Shown here: piece after piece, positions 48,788 to 58,087 of the stretch | How positions within the stretch are numbered: the first letter of the stretch is position 1 | Layout: each line of letters begins with the position of its first letter | NCBI RefSeq assembly: GCF_003688995.1 | Contig: NZ_PENI01000003.1 | Location: 408,083-472,082, forward strand | Source of the DNA: Streptomyces shenzhenensis | GTDB lineage: Bacteria > Actinomycetota > Actinomycetes > Streptomycetales > Streptomycetaceae | Length of the DNA: 64,000 nt | Direction: 5' to 3' | Notes under the pieces: model-generated | Databases searched by the model: none | The model's input: only the letters and a program-made list of their open reading frames with translations | Told to the model about the DNA's origin: nothing | Position numbers and translations under genes: made by a program

Positions 48788-50305
48788 CTACTCGGCCTCC
48801 TCCAGCCAGCCGAGGCTCTTCTCCACGGCCTTGCGCCAGTTCCGGTACTCGCGGTCGCGAACCGACGCCTCCATCGACGGCGTCCATTCCGCGTCCCGCT
48901 GCCAGTGCGCCCTGAGTTCGTCGAGGTCGTTCCACACCCCGGTCGCCAGGCCCGCCGCGTAGGCCGCGCCGAGACAGGTCGTCTCGGAGACCCTGGGCCG
49001 GACCACCGGCACACCCAGCACGTCGGCCTGGTGCTGCATGAGCAGGTTGTTCCTGGTCATGCCGCCGTCCACCTTCAGCGTGGTGATCCGCACGCCGGAG
49101 TCCTGGAACATGGCGTCCACGACCTCGCGTGTCTGCCAGCTCGTCGCCTCCAGCACCGCACGCGCCAGGTGGGCCTTGGTGACGTACCTGGTCAGGCCGG
49201 TGACGACGCCCCGCGCGTCGGAGCGCCAGTACGGGGCGAACAGGCCCGAGAAGGCGGGCACGATGTACGCGCCGCCGTTGTCCTCGACACGCGCCGCCAG
49301 CGGCTCGATCTCGTCGGCGCTGCTGATGATCCCGAGCTGATCGCGGAACCACTGCACGAGCGCACCCGTTATCGCTATGGACCCCTCCAGGCAGTACACC
49401 GGCGCCTCACCACCGATCTTGTAGCCCATCGTCGTCAGCAGCCCGCTCTTGGACGGGACCGGCCGGTTCCCGGTGTTGAGCAGCAGGAAACTGCCGGTGC
49501 CGTACGTGTTCTTCGCGGTGCCGACGTCGTAGCAGGCCTGTCCGAACACGGCGGCCTGCTGGTCGCCCAGCGCCGACGCGACGGGGACGCCGGCGAGCTG
49601 GCCGACGGCGGTCCCGTAGACCTCCGCGGACGATCTGATCTCCGGGAGGACCGCCTCGGGCACGTTCATCGCGGCGAGGACGGCCGGGTCCCACTGCAGG
49701 GTCTTCAGGTTCATCAGCAGGGTGCGGCCCGCGTTCGTCACGTCGGTGACGTGCCGTCCGCCGTCGGTGCCGCCCGTCAGGTTCCAGATGAGCCAGGAGT
49801 CCACGGTGCCGAAGGCGATCTCACCACGCTCCGCGCGCTCCCTGAGCCCCGGCACATGGTCGAGGAGCCAGGCGACCTTGGGACCGGAGAAGTAGCTCGC
49901 CAGGGGCAGCCCGGTCTGCTCGCGGAAACGGTCCTGCCCGTCCGAGCCGCCCAGTTCGTTGCAGAGCGCCGCCGTCCTCGTGTCCTGCCAGACGATCGCG
50001 TTGTGCACGGGCTTGCCCGTCGCCCGGTCCCACAGCACCGTCGTCTCCCGCTGGTTGGTGATGCCGAGCGCACTGAGTTGGTCAGCGCGCAGCCCGGCCT
50101 TGGCGAGCGCGCCCGCGACCACGGCCTGCACCTTGGACCAGATCTCGGTGGCGTCGTGCTCCACCCAGCCCGGCTCGGGGAAGATCTGACGGTGCTCGCG
50201 CTGGTCGACCGCGACGATCGCGCCGCCGTGGTCGAAGATGATGCAGCGGCTCGAGGTGGTGCCCTGGTCGATGGCGGCAACGTACTTCTCGGCGGTGTCC
50301 GTCAT
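48788..50305 (-). CDS. glpK: Glycerol kinase
   Basis: The 505-residue enzyme phosphorylates glycerol to sn-glycerol 3-phosphate with ATP. FGGY family motifs are complete: [20 protein letters not shown] at the ATP-phosphate site, [28 protein letters not shown], the glycerol-binding MNLKTLQWD region and [20 protein letters not shown]. It is the second gene of a glpF-glpK operon with 21 bp between. Unlike the classical Streptomyces gyl operon no gylR or glpD gene is adjacent. Confidence 0.96.
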   Translation of the reverse strand: MTDTAEKYVAAIDQGTTSSRCIIFDHGGAIVAVDQREHRQIFPEPGWVEHDATEIWSKVQAVVAGALAKAGLRADQLSALGITNQRETTVLWDRATGKPVHNAIVWQDTRTAALCNELGGSDGQDRFREQTGLPLASYFSGPKVAWLLDHVPGLRERAERGEIAFGTVDSWLIWNLTGGTDGGRHVTDVTNAGRTLLMNLKTLQWDPAVLAAMNVPEAVLPEIRSSAEVYGTAVGQLAGVPVASALGDQQAAVFGQACYDVGTAKNTYGTGSFLLLNTGNRPVPSKSGLLTTMGYKIGGEAPVYCLEGSIAITGALVQWFRDQLGIISSADEIEPLAARVEDNGGAYIVPAFSGLFAPYWRSDARGVVTGLTRYVTKAHLARAVLEATSWQTREVVDAMFQDSGVRITTLKVDGGMTRNNLLMQHQADVLGVPVVRPRVSETTCLGAAYAAGLATGVWNDLDELRAHWQRDAEWTPSMEASVRDREYRNWRKAVEKSLGWLEEAE

Positions 50306-50326
50306 GGCTGTCCCTTGGTCGCTGGG

Positions 50327-51064
50327 TCAGAAGGCTGCGTGGTAGATGAGGCCCGCGAGCGCCCCGCCGATCAGCGGGCCGACGACCGGGACCCAGGCGT
50401 AACCCCAGTCGGACGTGCCCTTGTTCGGGATCGGCAGGAAGGCGTGCACGATGCGCGGGCCGAGATCGCGCGCCGGGTTGATGGCGTATCCCGTGGGCCC
50501 GCCGAGGGAGAGTCCGATGCCGACCACGAGCAGCGAGACGATCAGTACGGTGGTGCCGGACTCGCCGAGCCCCTCGGTCAGGCCGAAGGCCAGGATCGGC
50601 AGGACGAGAGCGATCGTCGCGATGATCTCCGTGATCAGGTTGGCCACCGGATTGCGGATCTCCGGGATGGTGGAGAAGACCCCGAGCGTCGGGGTCGGTT
50701 CCTCCGCCGAGTCCTCCTTGCGCACGTTCGCCTGGAACTGGGCCAGGTAGACGAGGTACGCGAGGACGGCGCCGAGCATCGCGCCGACCATCTGACCCAG
50801 CAGGTACACCCAGACCTTGTCCCAGGTGCCGGTGTCGACGGCGATGCCGATGGTGACCGCGGGATTGAGCTGACCGCTCGACAGGGGAGCCGCGGTGTAC
50901 GCGCCGGCCAGCACACCGAATCCCCAGCCGAACGCGATCACGACCCAGCCCGAGGCCCGCGCCTTGGAGTGTCTGAGGGTGACGGCGGCGCAGACACCGG
51001 CACCGAAAAGGACCAGGATCGCGGTGCCGATGATCTCGCCGATGAATATGTCTGCATTGCTCAT
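50327..51064 (-). CDS. glpF: Glycerol facilitator (aquaglyceroporin)
   Basis: The 245-residue MIP-family channel has six transmembrane helices and both pore motifs: the first NPA in [18 protein letters not shown] and the second in [20 protein letters not shown]. The Asp after the second motif (NPARD) is the residue marking glycerol rather than water channels. It moves glycerol across the membrane for the GlpK encoded downstream. The ATG at 51064 fits the family N-terminus ([20 protein letters not shown]); in-frame codons upstream are noncoding. Confidence 0.95.
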   Translation of the reverse strand: MSNADIFIGEIIGTAILVLFGAGVCAAVTLRHSKARASGWVVIAFGWGFGVLAGAYTAAPLSSGQLNPAVTIGIAVDTGTWDKVWVYLLGQMVGAMLGAVLAYLVYLAQFQANVRKEDSAEEPTPTLGVFSTIPEIRNPVANLITEIIATIALVLPILAFGLTEGLGESGTTVLIVSLLVVGIGLSLGGPTGYAINPARDLGPRIVHAFLPIPNKGTSDWGYAWVPVVGPLIGGALAGLIYHAAF

Positions 51065-51282
51065 GGCGGCTCCTAGGCGCTGGTTCCCGGGGGATCTGCC
51101 CCGGCTCTCCGTGCAGGAACGGTTCCCTTGGCGACCTCCGCCGAGGGCAGGGAGAATCCCGCGCCCAGCCCGGCGGCCGTGACGAGCGTGCCGTCGCAGC
51201 CGAATCGTCCGTGGGGAGCGGGCCATGGCTCAGGAAGGGCCCGCGTGGCGCTGTGCCTGATTACGCCGAGAATGTACGGCGA

Positions 51283-51294
51283 TGTCGACCGACA
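51283..51294. promoter_or_regulatory. Small inverted repeat in the glpF upstream region
   Basis: TGTCGACCGACA has 5-bp arms (TGTCG/CGACA) about 220 bp upstream of glpF. It could be a regulator site, though it is short and unproven. The 51065-51404 gap otherwise shows no gene; in particular no IclR-type gylR. Confidence 0.2.
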
Positions 51295-51404
51295 CCGGGA
51301 AGTGTTCACCGGCGTCCCGGGAGCGTCAAGGTCGTCGACAGCAACGGTGACAGCCGCCCGGGTGTGGCCCGCGCCCGCTCAACCGGCCTCGCGGGGACGG
51401 CCGT

Positions 51405-53054
51405 TCAGCTCCAGGGATCGACCGCCGCGTAGCCCGACCGGGCGGACGGCACGGCCGCACCGTGCAGGATCTCGTACCCGGGCAGCCCCGCCCGCGCCAG
51501 CACCCAGCTCGCCCCGCTCAGTTCTTTCGCAGCCTTCTTCAGCGGGGCCAGACAGGCCGCGGCCTGCCGGTGGTCGACCACGCTGCCCGGGGCGCACACG
51601 ACGGTCGCCAGGGACAGCGTGACGGGTCGGCCGCCCGCCGACCAAGGGGCGCCGAGCATGGCCGAGGCCAGCGGGCCGAGGCCTTCCTCGTCGGCGAGCA
51701 CCAGGAAGTCGTCACCGCCGATGTGCCCCACGCGCGTGTGCCCCGCCGTGGCCTGTTGCAGCGTCCGCCCCACGGATCGGATCAGCTCGTCGCCTGCCGC
51801 GAAGCCGGCCCCGTCGTTGACCTGCTTGAAGTGGTCGATGTCCAGCCAGCTCAGGGTGAAGCCCCGCCCGCCCGCGATCCGCCGGTCCACCTCGCCGGTG
51901 ATCGCGTCCGAACCCGGCAGCCGCGTCAGGGGATTGAGCCCGGCCGCCTCCTCGACCCGCGTCTCGGCCAGCGCCCGCACCAGGTCGGCGAGCCGGACGA
52001 CACCCACGCAGCGCCCGCGGCGGTCCACCACCGCCACATCGTCCGAGGTGCGGTCCCGGCCGCCCACCGCCACGACGTCCAGGACCTCCCAGGCCGTGGC
52101 GTCGGCGCCGACCGTGCGCGGCGGGTCGCCCAGCTTGAAAGCGGGCCGGTCGGCGTACAGGGCGTGCCCGTAGCGGCCCGACATCGACAGCAGGAACCGC
52201 GAGCGGTGCACCGAGCGCACCGGGGCCCCGGACTGGTCCACCAGCAGCACTCCGGACACGTCGGGCGATCCGGTCAGCAGCGCCCGGACCTGGCCCGCCG
52301 AGGCGGTCACCGGCAGCAGTGCGGCAGGCCGCACGAACTCGCGCACCGTCGGCCCCGGCCGCGGCACGGCGAGGGCCTCCGGGAAGCGGGGCGGAACGTA
52401 TACGTCCACGGCGGGAATCCGGGCCGGCGGTGCGAACAGCTCGCCCTGTGCCAGCTGTGCACCGGCCGACAGCGCCTCCGCGTGCTGCTGTTCGGTCTCC
52501 ACGCCCTCGACCGCCAGCAGGGCGCCCAGATGCTCGCACAGCGTCCGCATGGCCCGCACCGCGGCCGGCCGGCCGAGCAGCGAGGCATCGAGCTTGACCA
52601 GGTCCGGGGCGAGGTCGGTGAGCAGCCTGAGCGGCACGTCGCCCTCGCCGATGCCGTCGGCACTGATCCGGAACCCCTGGCCGCGCAGCGCCGACACGGC
52701 GTCGAGGAGCGCCCGCTGCGGTACGTGCGTGTACGGCGGGACGATGTCGAGGGTCACCTCCCACGGCAGGCGTCCCGCCGCGCGCACGGCGTCGTGCAGG
52801 GGCGTGAGGCCGCCGAGGTCGGCGAGTGTCGCGGCGAACACGTTGATGTGCAGGGGCAGCAGCCGCTCCATGCGAGCCGCCGCTCGGAAGGCCAGCACGG
52901 CCAGTCTGCCGTCGAGCTCGGGGTCGCGACGGGCCTCGGCCAGGATGTCTCCGGTCTCCGGGCGGGCGAGCGTCTCCAATGCGGCGACCCCGCCGGTGGC
53001 CAGGTTGACCACCGGCTGGAAGGCGAAGCGGAGACTATCCGTCCAGGGGCGCAC
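51405..53054 (-). CDS. EAL-CBS-GGDEF cyclic-di-GMP protein
   Basis: The 549-residue cytoplasmic protein has an N-terminal EAL domain (about 5-235), a CBS pair (about 250-385) and a C-terminal GGDEF domain (about 395-535). The EAL key residues are partly lost: the signature reads ALETL, and the DDFGTG loop reads ADGIGEG, losing one metal Asp, so phosphodiesterase activity is doubtful. GGDEF looks active: WLDIDHFKQVND and HIGGDDFLVLAD are intact. It may make c-di-GMP under control of a nucleotide sensed by CBS. Such proteins influence Streptomyces development through BldD. A GTG start at 53054 is used. Confidence 0.85.
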   Translation of the reverse strand: MRPWTDSLRFAFQPVVNLATGGVAALETLARPETGDILAEARRDPELDGRLAVLAFRAAARMERLLPLHINVFAATLADLGGLTPLHDAVRAAGRLPWEVTLDIVPPYTHVPQRALLDAVSALRGQGFRISADGIGEGDVPLRLLTDLAPDLVKLDASLLGRPAAVRAMRTLCEHLGALLAVEGVETEQQHAEALSAGAQLAQGELFAPPARIPAVDVYVPPRFPEALAVPRPGPTVREFVRPAALLPVTASAGQVRALLTGSPDVSGVLLVDQSGAPVRSVHRSRFLLSMSGRYGHALYADRPAFKLGDPPRTVGADATAWEVLDVVAVGGRDRTSDDVAVVDRRGRCVGVVRLADLVRALAETRVEEAAGLNPLTRLPGSDAITGEVDRRIAGGRGFTLSWLDIDHFKQVNDGAGFAAGDELIRSVGRTLQQATAGHTRVGHIGGDDFLVLADEEGLGPLASAMLGAPWSAGGRPVTLSLATVVCAPGSVVDHRQAAACLAPLKKAAKELSGASWVLARAGLPGYEILHGAAVPSARSGYAAVDPWS

Positions 53055-53186
53055 GGGAGCATGATGACGCTGCCGGCGCGCGCCCAGGCGTAGTTCATAA
53101 GACGTTCACGCAGCATTCCGGGTCGATCACACAGCGTAGAACAACCCAGGCGGCCCTCCCGTCCCACGCGTCCCGTCCATCCCCGG

Positions 53187-54377
53187 TCAGCGCAGTGCGA
53201 TCACCGACGAGCCATGCCCGAACAGTCCCTGGTTGGCGGTGATCCCCACGCGTGCTCCGGTGATCTGCCGCTCGCCCGCTTCGCCCCTCAACTGCCAGGT
53301 CAGCTCGCAGACCTGGGCGATCGCCTGGGCGGGCACCGCCTCCCCGAAGGAGGCGAGTCCGCCGCTCGCGTTGACGGGTATGCGCCCGCCCGGGGCCGTC
53401 GCGCCCTCCCGGAGCAGCTTCGCCGCCTCGCCCTCGCCGCACAGCCCCAGATCCTCGTACCACTGCAACTCCAGGGCGGTGGAAAGGTCGTACACCTCCG
53501 CCAGGGACAGCTCCTCGGGGCCGATGCCCGCCTCCTCGTAGGCGGCCCGGGCGATCGACGCCCGGAACGACCGCTCCGGTGGTTCGACCGCCGCCGCCGA
53601 GTCCGTGGCGATGTCCGGCAGGTCCAGCACGGTGCTCGGATAGTGCGGCGTCACCGTGGACACCGCCCGGATCCGCACCGGTTCCGACGCCCCGTGCCGG
53701 TGCGCGAACTCCAGGCTCGACAGCACCAGTGCCGCACCCCCGTCCGAGGTGGCGCAGATGTCGAGCAGGCGCAGCGGGTCGGCGACCACCGCGGAGGCGG
53801 CGACCTCCTCGACCGTGACGCGCCTGCGGTAGCGAGCGTGGGGATTCAGCGCGCCCGAAGCGGCGTTCTTCACCTTCACCAGGGCGAAGTCCTCCAGGGT
53901 GTCGCCGTGCACCGCCATCCGCCGCCGGGCGTACAGACCGAAGTACGCCGGGTTCGTCGCGCCCAGCAGGCGGAAGCGCAGCCAGTCGGGGTCCTCGGGC
54001 CGCTCGCCGCCCGCGGGCCGGAAGAAGCCCCTGGGCGCCGCGTCCGCGCCCACCACCAACACCGCCTCCGCGAGCCCGGCGAGAATCTGCGCCCGCGCGG
54101 CGGCGATCGCCTGCGCGCCGGACGCGCACGCCGCGTACACACTGGTGACCCGGGCCCCCTGCCAGCCCAGTGCCTTCGCGAACGTGGCTCCCGCGACCTG
54201 CCCCGGATAGCCGCCACGCACCGTGTTCGCGCCGACGACCGACCCGATGTCGCGCCACTCCAGTCCGGCGTCCGCGAGCGCGGCACGGGCCGCCACCGCG
54301 CCGTACTCGACGAACCCGCGCCCCCACTTGCCCCAGGGGTGCAGGCCCACGCCGAGCACCGCCACGTCCGCCGTCAT
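53187..54377 (-). CDS. Thiolase-like lipid-transfer protein
   Basis: The 396-residue protein is a thiolase-fold protein of the SCP-x/lipid-transfer type: VAVLGVGLHPWGKWGRGFVE at the N-terminus, the nucleophile region YAACASGAQAIAAARAQILA with Cys, and NASGGLASFGEAVPAQAIAQ and ANQGLFGHGSSVIALR at the end. Such proteins, with a DUF35 partner, cleave or condense acyl-CoAs, as in steroid side-chain aldol lyases. Its start overlaps the DUF35 stop by ATGA, so the two form a coupled pair and probably one complex. Confidence 0.88.
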   Translation of the reverse strand: MTADVAVLGVGLHPWGKWGRGFVEYGAVAARAALADAGLEWRDIGSVVGANTVRGGYPGQVAGATFAKALGWQGARVTSVYAACASGAQAIAAARAQILAGLAEAVLVVGADAAPRGFFRPAGGERPEDPDWLRFRLLGATNPAYFGLYARRRMAVHGDTLEDFALVKVKNAASGALNPHARYRRRVTVEEVAASAVVADPLRLLDICATSDGGAALVLSSLEFAHRHGASEPVRIRAVSTVTPHYPSTVLDLPDIATDSAAAVEPPERSFRASIARAAYEEAGIGPEELSLAEVYDLSTALELQWYEDLGLCGEGEAAKLLREGATAPGGRIPVNASGGLASFGEAVPAQAIAQVCELTWQLRGEAGERQITGARVGITANQGLFGHGSSVIALR

Positions 54378-54820
54378 GCCCCCACCCCCGTCGGCCGCCA
54401 GTTCCAAGTCGTCCAGGTGGTCTCGGTGTCCTCGTGCAGCACCCCCGGGACGACCTCCACCTCCATGCCCACCCCCAGGTCCGCGGCGGCGGTGCCGGGA
54501 GCCGCCTGTCCCAGCACCACGATCCGCTCGGACTCCAGCTCCACCGCGATCAACGCGTACGGCTCCCACGGAAGTTCCGGATTGCTCACATAGGGTGACG
54601 GAGGCCGATAACGGGTGTCCGTGTAGGACCAGATGCGACCGCGTCGCGACAGAGGTGTTTCCACCAGGGTGCCGCCAGGGCAGCCGGGGTTGCGGCAGTG
54701 GGTGTCCTCGCGGGGGAAGAAGACAGCGGCGCAGGCCGAACAGCGGGTGCCCAGGAGCCGGAACGCGTCTCCCTCGCCGGCGAACCAGCCGGCGACCGCC
54801 GGCGTACGTGTGCGCGACAT
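54374..54820 (-). CDS. DUF35 zinc-ribbon/OB-fold protein
   Basis: The 148-residue protein has a rubredoxin-like zinc ribbon (LLGTRCSACAAVFFPREDTH, CRNPGCPGGTL) followed by an OB fold (GRIWSYTDTRYRPPSPYVSN, LIAVELESERIVVLGQAAPG). DUF35 proteins are obligate partners of thiolase-like proteins, positioning acyl-CoA. The ATG at 54818-54820 has GGAGGGG upstream. It precedes and overlaps the thiolase gene; the divergent Nudix gene starts 147 bp away. Confidence 0.9.
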   Translation of the reverse strand: MSRTRTPAVAGWFAGEGDAFRLLGTRCSACAAVFFPREDTHCRNPGCPGGTLVETPLSRRGRIWSYTDTRYRPPSPYVSNPELPWEPYALIAVELESERIVVLGQAAPGTAAADLGVGMEVEVVPGVLHEDTETTWTTWNWRPTGVGA

Positions 54821-54967
54821 AGCCCCTCCGGAGCATCGAATCTGACGGAACGTCAGGAGTGTGGCACGGGCGCGGCCAAATGGGCAGGCCGTGCCGCGCA
54901 ACCGGACGGCTCCCTCGGGAGACGGCTTCCGGAAGACGTCCTTCCTGCGATCAGATACAGTCCGCGC

Positions 54968-55504
54968 GTGTCCGAATTTCAGCACTCAACCGCCAACTCC
55001 GAGCCGGACTCGCACTGTTCGAGCTGCGGAGCGCCCTACGGAGAGGGAGTCTCCGGCTGGCCCCGCACCTGTCCGGCCTGCGGGGCCGTCGCCTACCGCA
55101 ACCCGCTGCCGGTGGCGATCGCCCTTCAGCCCGTGTACGACACGAAGGGCACCGCCCTTGTCGTCATCACCCGCACCGTCGCACCCGCGCGCGGAGGCAT
55201 CGCGTTGCCGGGCGGCTACCTCGACGACCGGGAGGACTGGCGGCAGGCCGTCGTCCGCGAACTCAAGGAGGAGACCGGCATCGACGCGGCCGCCCGCGAC
55301 GTACGGCTCATGGACGCCATGAGCTCGCCCGACGGGCACCTGCTGCTGTTCGGGCTCCTCCCGGAGCGCCCCGCAGACGTGCTCCCGCCGTCCCACGCGA
55401 CGGACGAGACGGAAGGCTGGCACCTGCTGCGCAGGCCCGAGGAACTCGCCTTCCCGCTGCACACCCTGGCCGTACGGGCATGGTTCGAGGGCCGGTACAT
55501 CTGA
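54968..55504 (+). CDS. Nudix hydrolase with N-terminal zinc ribbon
   Basis: The 178-residue protein has a zinc-ribbon start (HCSSCGAPYGEGVSGWPRTC followed by PACGAVAYRNP) and a Nudix domain with a complete Nudix box (GGYLDDREDWRQAVVRELKE followed by ETGI). It probably hydrolyses a nucleoside diphosphate derivative; the zinc ribbon recalls NudC-type NADH pyrophosphatases but the chain is shorter. A TACAGT -10 hexamer ends 6 bp before the GTG at 54968, suggesting a leaderless mRNA. It converges tightly with the GH31 gene. Confidence 0.9.
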   Translation: MSEFQHSTANSEPDSHCSSCGAPYGEGVSGWPRTCPACGAVAYRNPLPVAIALQPVYDTKGTALVVITRTVAPARGGIALPGGYLDDREDWRQAVVRELKEETGIDAAARDVRLMDAMSSPDGHLLLFGLLPERPADVLPPSHATDETEGWHLLRRPEELAFPLHTLAVRAWFEGRYI

Positions 55505-55513
55505 GCCCAGGGC

Positions 55514-57907
55514 TCACCCGAGCCCCCGTATGCGCACCGGGTGGGACGGCTCACGCACGCCGTCCTCCCCGTCCCGCATGACCACCACCCGACGCCCCGA
55601 CCAGCGGGCGACGTAGCGTTCGATCTCCGGTTCGTCCCAGCCGTCGCCCGCGTCCGGCACCACCAGTCCGCCGCCGGTCCGGCCGCGGGCCGGCGCCCAC
55701 ACCTCCAGTTCGAGCCCGCCGTCCGCGCCCCGTACGGGCACGACGCCGCCCGCGCGCGCGAGCACCGGAATCCGCGACAGCGGCGCGTCGACGAGCACCT
55801 GCGCCGGTCCCTCGTAGACCCGCTCGGTGGCCGTGTCGTACCAGCGCCCGCGCGGCACCTGCACGGCCCGCCGGTCGGCGCCCGGATCCAGCACCGGCGC
55901 CACCAGCAGACTGTCGCCCAGCAGGAACGCGTCCTCACAGTCGCGCAGCGCCCGGTCCTCCGGCGCGCCCCACCACAGAGGACGCGCATAAGGCGCGCCC
56001 GTACGCCTGGCCAGATGCGCCAGCGTCACGAAGTACGGCAGCAGACGCCGGCGCTCCACCAGCGCCACACGCGCGTGCTCCAGCACCTCGGCACCGAACT
56101 CCCACGGCTCCCTGCGCCCCGCCCGCAGACTCGCGTGGGTGCGGAACAGCGGCAGGTACGCGCCGAGCTGGAACCAGCGCAGAAACAGCTCGGGCGACGG
56201 GCTCCCGTCGAACCCGCCCACATCAGGACCCGAGTACGGCACCCCGCACAGCCCGAGGCCAAGCACCAGGGACAGGGACGCCCGCAGCCCCGGCCAGCCG
56301 GTGGCCACGTCCCCGGACCATGTGCCCCCGTAGCGCTGCATCCCGGCCCAGCCGGAGCGCGAGAAGAGGAACGGCCGCTCCTGGGGGCTCAGCTTGCGCA
56401 GCCCCTCGTGAGCCGCGTCGGCCATGCACAGCGCATACACGTTGTGCGCCTCCCTGTGGTCACCGCCGCGGCCCTCCAGGAAGTGCCGGGCCGAGCGGGG
56501 CAGCGTCGACTCCCCGAAGGCGCTGAAGGACGTGGGTTCGTCCATGTCGTGCCAGAAGCCCGCGAAGCCCTGCGCGAGCCGCTCCTCGTACAGCCCGCCC
56601 CACCACGCACGCACGCGCGCGTGCGTGAAATCCGGATACACCGACTCGCCGGGCCACGACACACCCCGCACCACCTGTCCCGAAGGAGCCCGGACAAAGG
56701 CGTCCACGGCCGTTCCGCCGTCGAACACGGCGTTGCCCGCGGCGGCCTTCACCCCAGGGTCGACGATGGACACCAGCCGGATCCCCTGCCGCCGCAGCTC
56801 CTCGGCGAGCGCCGGCAGCTTCGGGAAGCGTTCGTGGTCGACCGTGAACACCTGGTGCTCGTCGTAGTGGTCGATGTCCAGGTGAACGGCGTCCAGCGGC
56901 AGCCCACGCTCCCCGTAGCCCGCGACGATCCGCCGCACCTCCTGCTCGCTGCCGAAGCCCCAGCGCGCGTGATGGTGCCCGAGCGCCCACGCCGGCGGCA
57001 GCGCGGGCGCCCCCGTCAGCGAGGCCCACACATGCAGCACGCGCGCGGGAGTGCCCACCATCACCCAGCAGCGCAGCGGGCCGCCGTCCATCCGCAGTTC
57101 GCACCTCCCGGTCCGGTCGTGGCCGGAGCCGGCGCCTTCCTCGCCCTCCCGCAGCGTCACCGTTCCGTCCCACGAACTGTCGTGGAAGACCAGATGCGTC
57201 GCCGCGTCGGCGACCACCAGCTGCACCGGCATGGTGATGTACAGCGGATCGTCGCCGGGGGAGAAGGCACGGCCGGGATCGGTGTTCCACAGCCGGTACG
57301 TGCCGTCGCGCAGCCGGGGCCCGGTCGCGCGCCCGCCCAGACCGAAGAAGCGCGCGTCGGCGGCCACCTCCGAGCGCTGCATCCAGCGCGCCGAGCCCCC
57401 GCCCACCGGCTCCCACCACCGGGGCGGCAGATCCCGGCGCAGCATGACGCCCCCGGGCGTGCACACCTCTATCGCCCCGTGCCGGGAGACGACCACCGTC
57501 ACCCGCTCCGCCACGACCCGCCAGCCGCCGTCGGTGTCCGGCTCCAGCAGCGCCCGGGGGTCCGGCTCCGGACAGCGTCCCGCGAGCGCGTACGACGGCT
57601 CGGGACCCGCCCCGTCCCAGCCCCAGAAGACGGCCCCGTTCACGGCGACGGTGATCCGCAGCTCGGACCTGGCGAACCGGATGACACCACCCCCGGGCCC
57701 GGGCTCCGCACTCCGCACCGGACCGGGCACCCGCGCGCGCTCCGCGCCCCGCGGCGGCAATCCGACCGCGTCGGTACGCATCCTGCGCCACGCCGCCCGC
57801 ACGGTACGCAACCCCTGAGCCGCTCTCATCGAACCGACCACTCTCACCGAACGCACCAGGTCACGACCGTCCATGCTGATCACACTGCCACTGAGCGCCT
57901 CACCCAT
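55514..57907 (-). CDS. Family 31 glycoside hydrolase (alpha-glucosidase-like)
   Basis: The 797-residue enzyme has an N-terminal beta-sandwich and a GH31 barrel: LDIDHYDEHQVFTVDHERFP, the nucleophile region FAGFWHDMDEPTSFSAFGES with Asp, and the acid/base region RSGWAGMQRYGGTWSGDVAT, then VPYSGPDVGGFDGSPSPELF. It should release alpha-linked glucose or a related sugar from non-reducing ends. No signal peptide is present, so it is probably intracellular. The ATG at 57907 gives the longest form; an ATG eleven codons in (57874) is equally plausible. Confidence 0.92.
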   Translation of the reverse strand: MGEALSGSVISMDGRDLVRSVRVVGSMRAAQGLRTVRAAWRRMRTDAVGLPPRGAERARVPGPVRSAEPGPGGGVIRFARSELRITVAVNGAVFWGWDGAGPEPSYALAGRCPEPDPRALLEPDTDGGWRVVAERVTVVVSRHGAIEVCTPGGVMLRRDLPPRWWEPVGGGSARWMQRSEVAADARFFGLGGRATGPRLRDGTYRLWNTDPGRAFSPGDDPLYITMPVQLVVADAATHLVFHDSSWDGTVTLREGEEGAGSGHDRTGRCELRMDGGPLRCWVMVGTPARVLHVWASLTGAPALPPAWALGHHHARWGFGSEQEVRRIVAGYGERGLPLDAVHLDIDHYDEHQVFTVDHERFPKLPALAEELRRQGIRLVSIVDPGVKAAAGNAVFDGGTAVDAFVRAPSGQVVRGVSWPGESVYPDFTHARVRAWWGGLYEERLAQGFAGFWHDMDEPTSFSAFGESTLPRSARHFLEGRGGDHREAHNVYALCMADAAHEGLRKLSPQERPFLFSRSGWAGMQRYGGTWSGDVATGWPGLRASLSLVLGLGLCGVPYSGPDVGGFDGSPSPELFLRWFQLGAYLPLFRTHASLRAGRREPWEFGAEVLEHARVALVERRRLLPYFVTLAHLARRTGAPYARPLWWGAPEDRALRDCEDAFLLGDSLLVAPVLDPGADRRAVQVPRGRWYDTATERVYEGPAQVLVDAPLSRIPVLARAGGVVPVRGADGGLELEVWAPARGRTGGGLVVPDAGDGWDEPEIERYVARWSGRRVVVMRDGEDGVREPSHPVRIRGLG

Positions 57908-58087
57908 GCGTGTCGTTCAACTGCCGTTCACCCGTGCTGGAACCACATCTTTACGACACGGACTATGTGGGGCGCACCCTGGTGTAGAAGTCGATCACAT
58001 GGCATCGTCCGTGTCAGCCGTGTCACGCGCACAATGCATCCCGTGCGCGAGCGACGCACACGACGCGTACAGTCCGGGAGCCGCCCC

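Noticed and set aside
51073..51309. 78-codon frame upstream of glpF considered as a gylR remnant
   Set aside because: No helix-turn-helix or IclR features, and composition unlike a folded protein.
55541..58087. 850-codon upstream extension of the acetoacetyl-CoA ligase frame
   Set aside because: It runs antisense to the GH31 gene, and the ligase has a normal family start at 58088.
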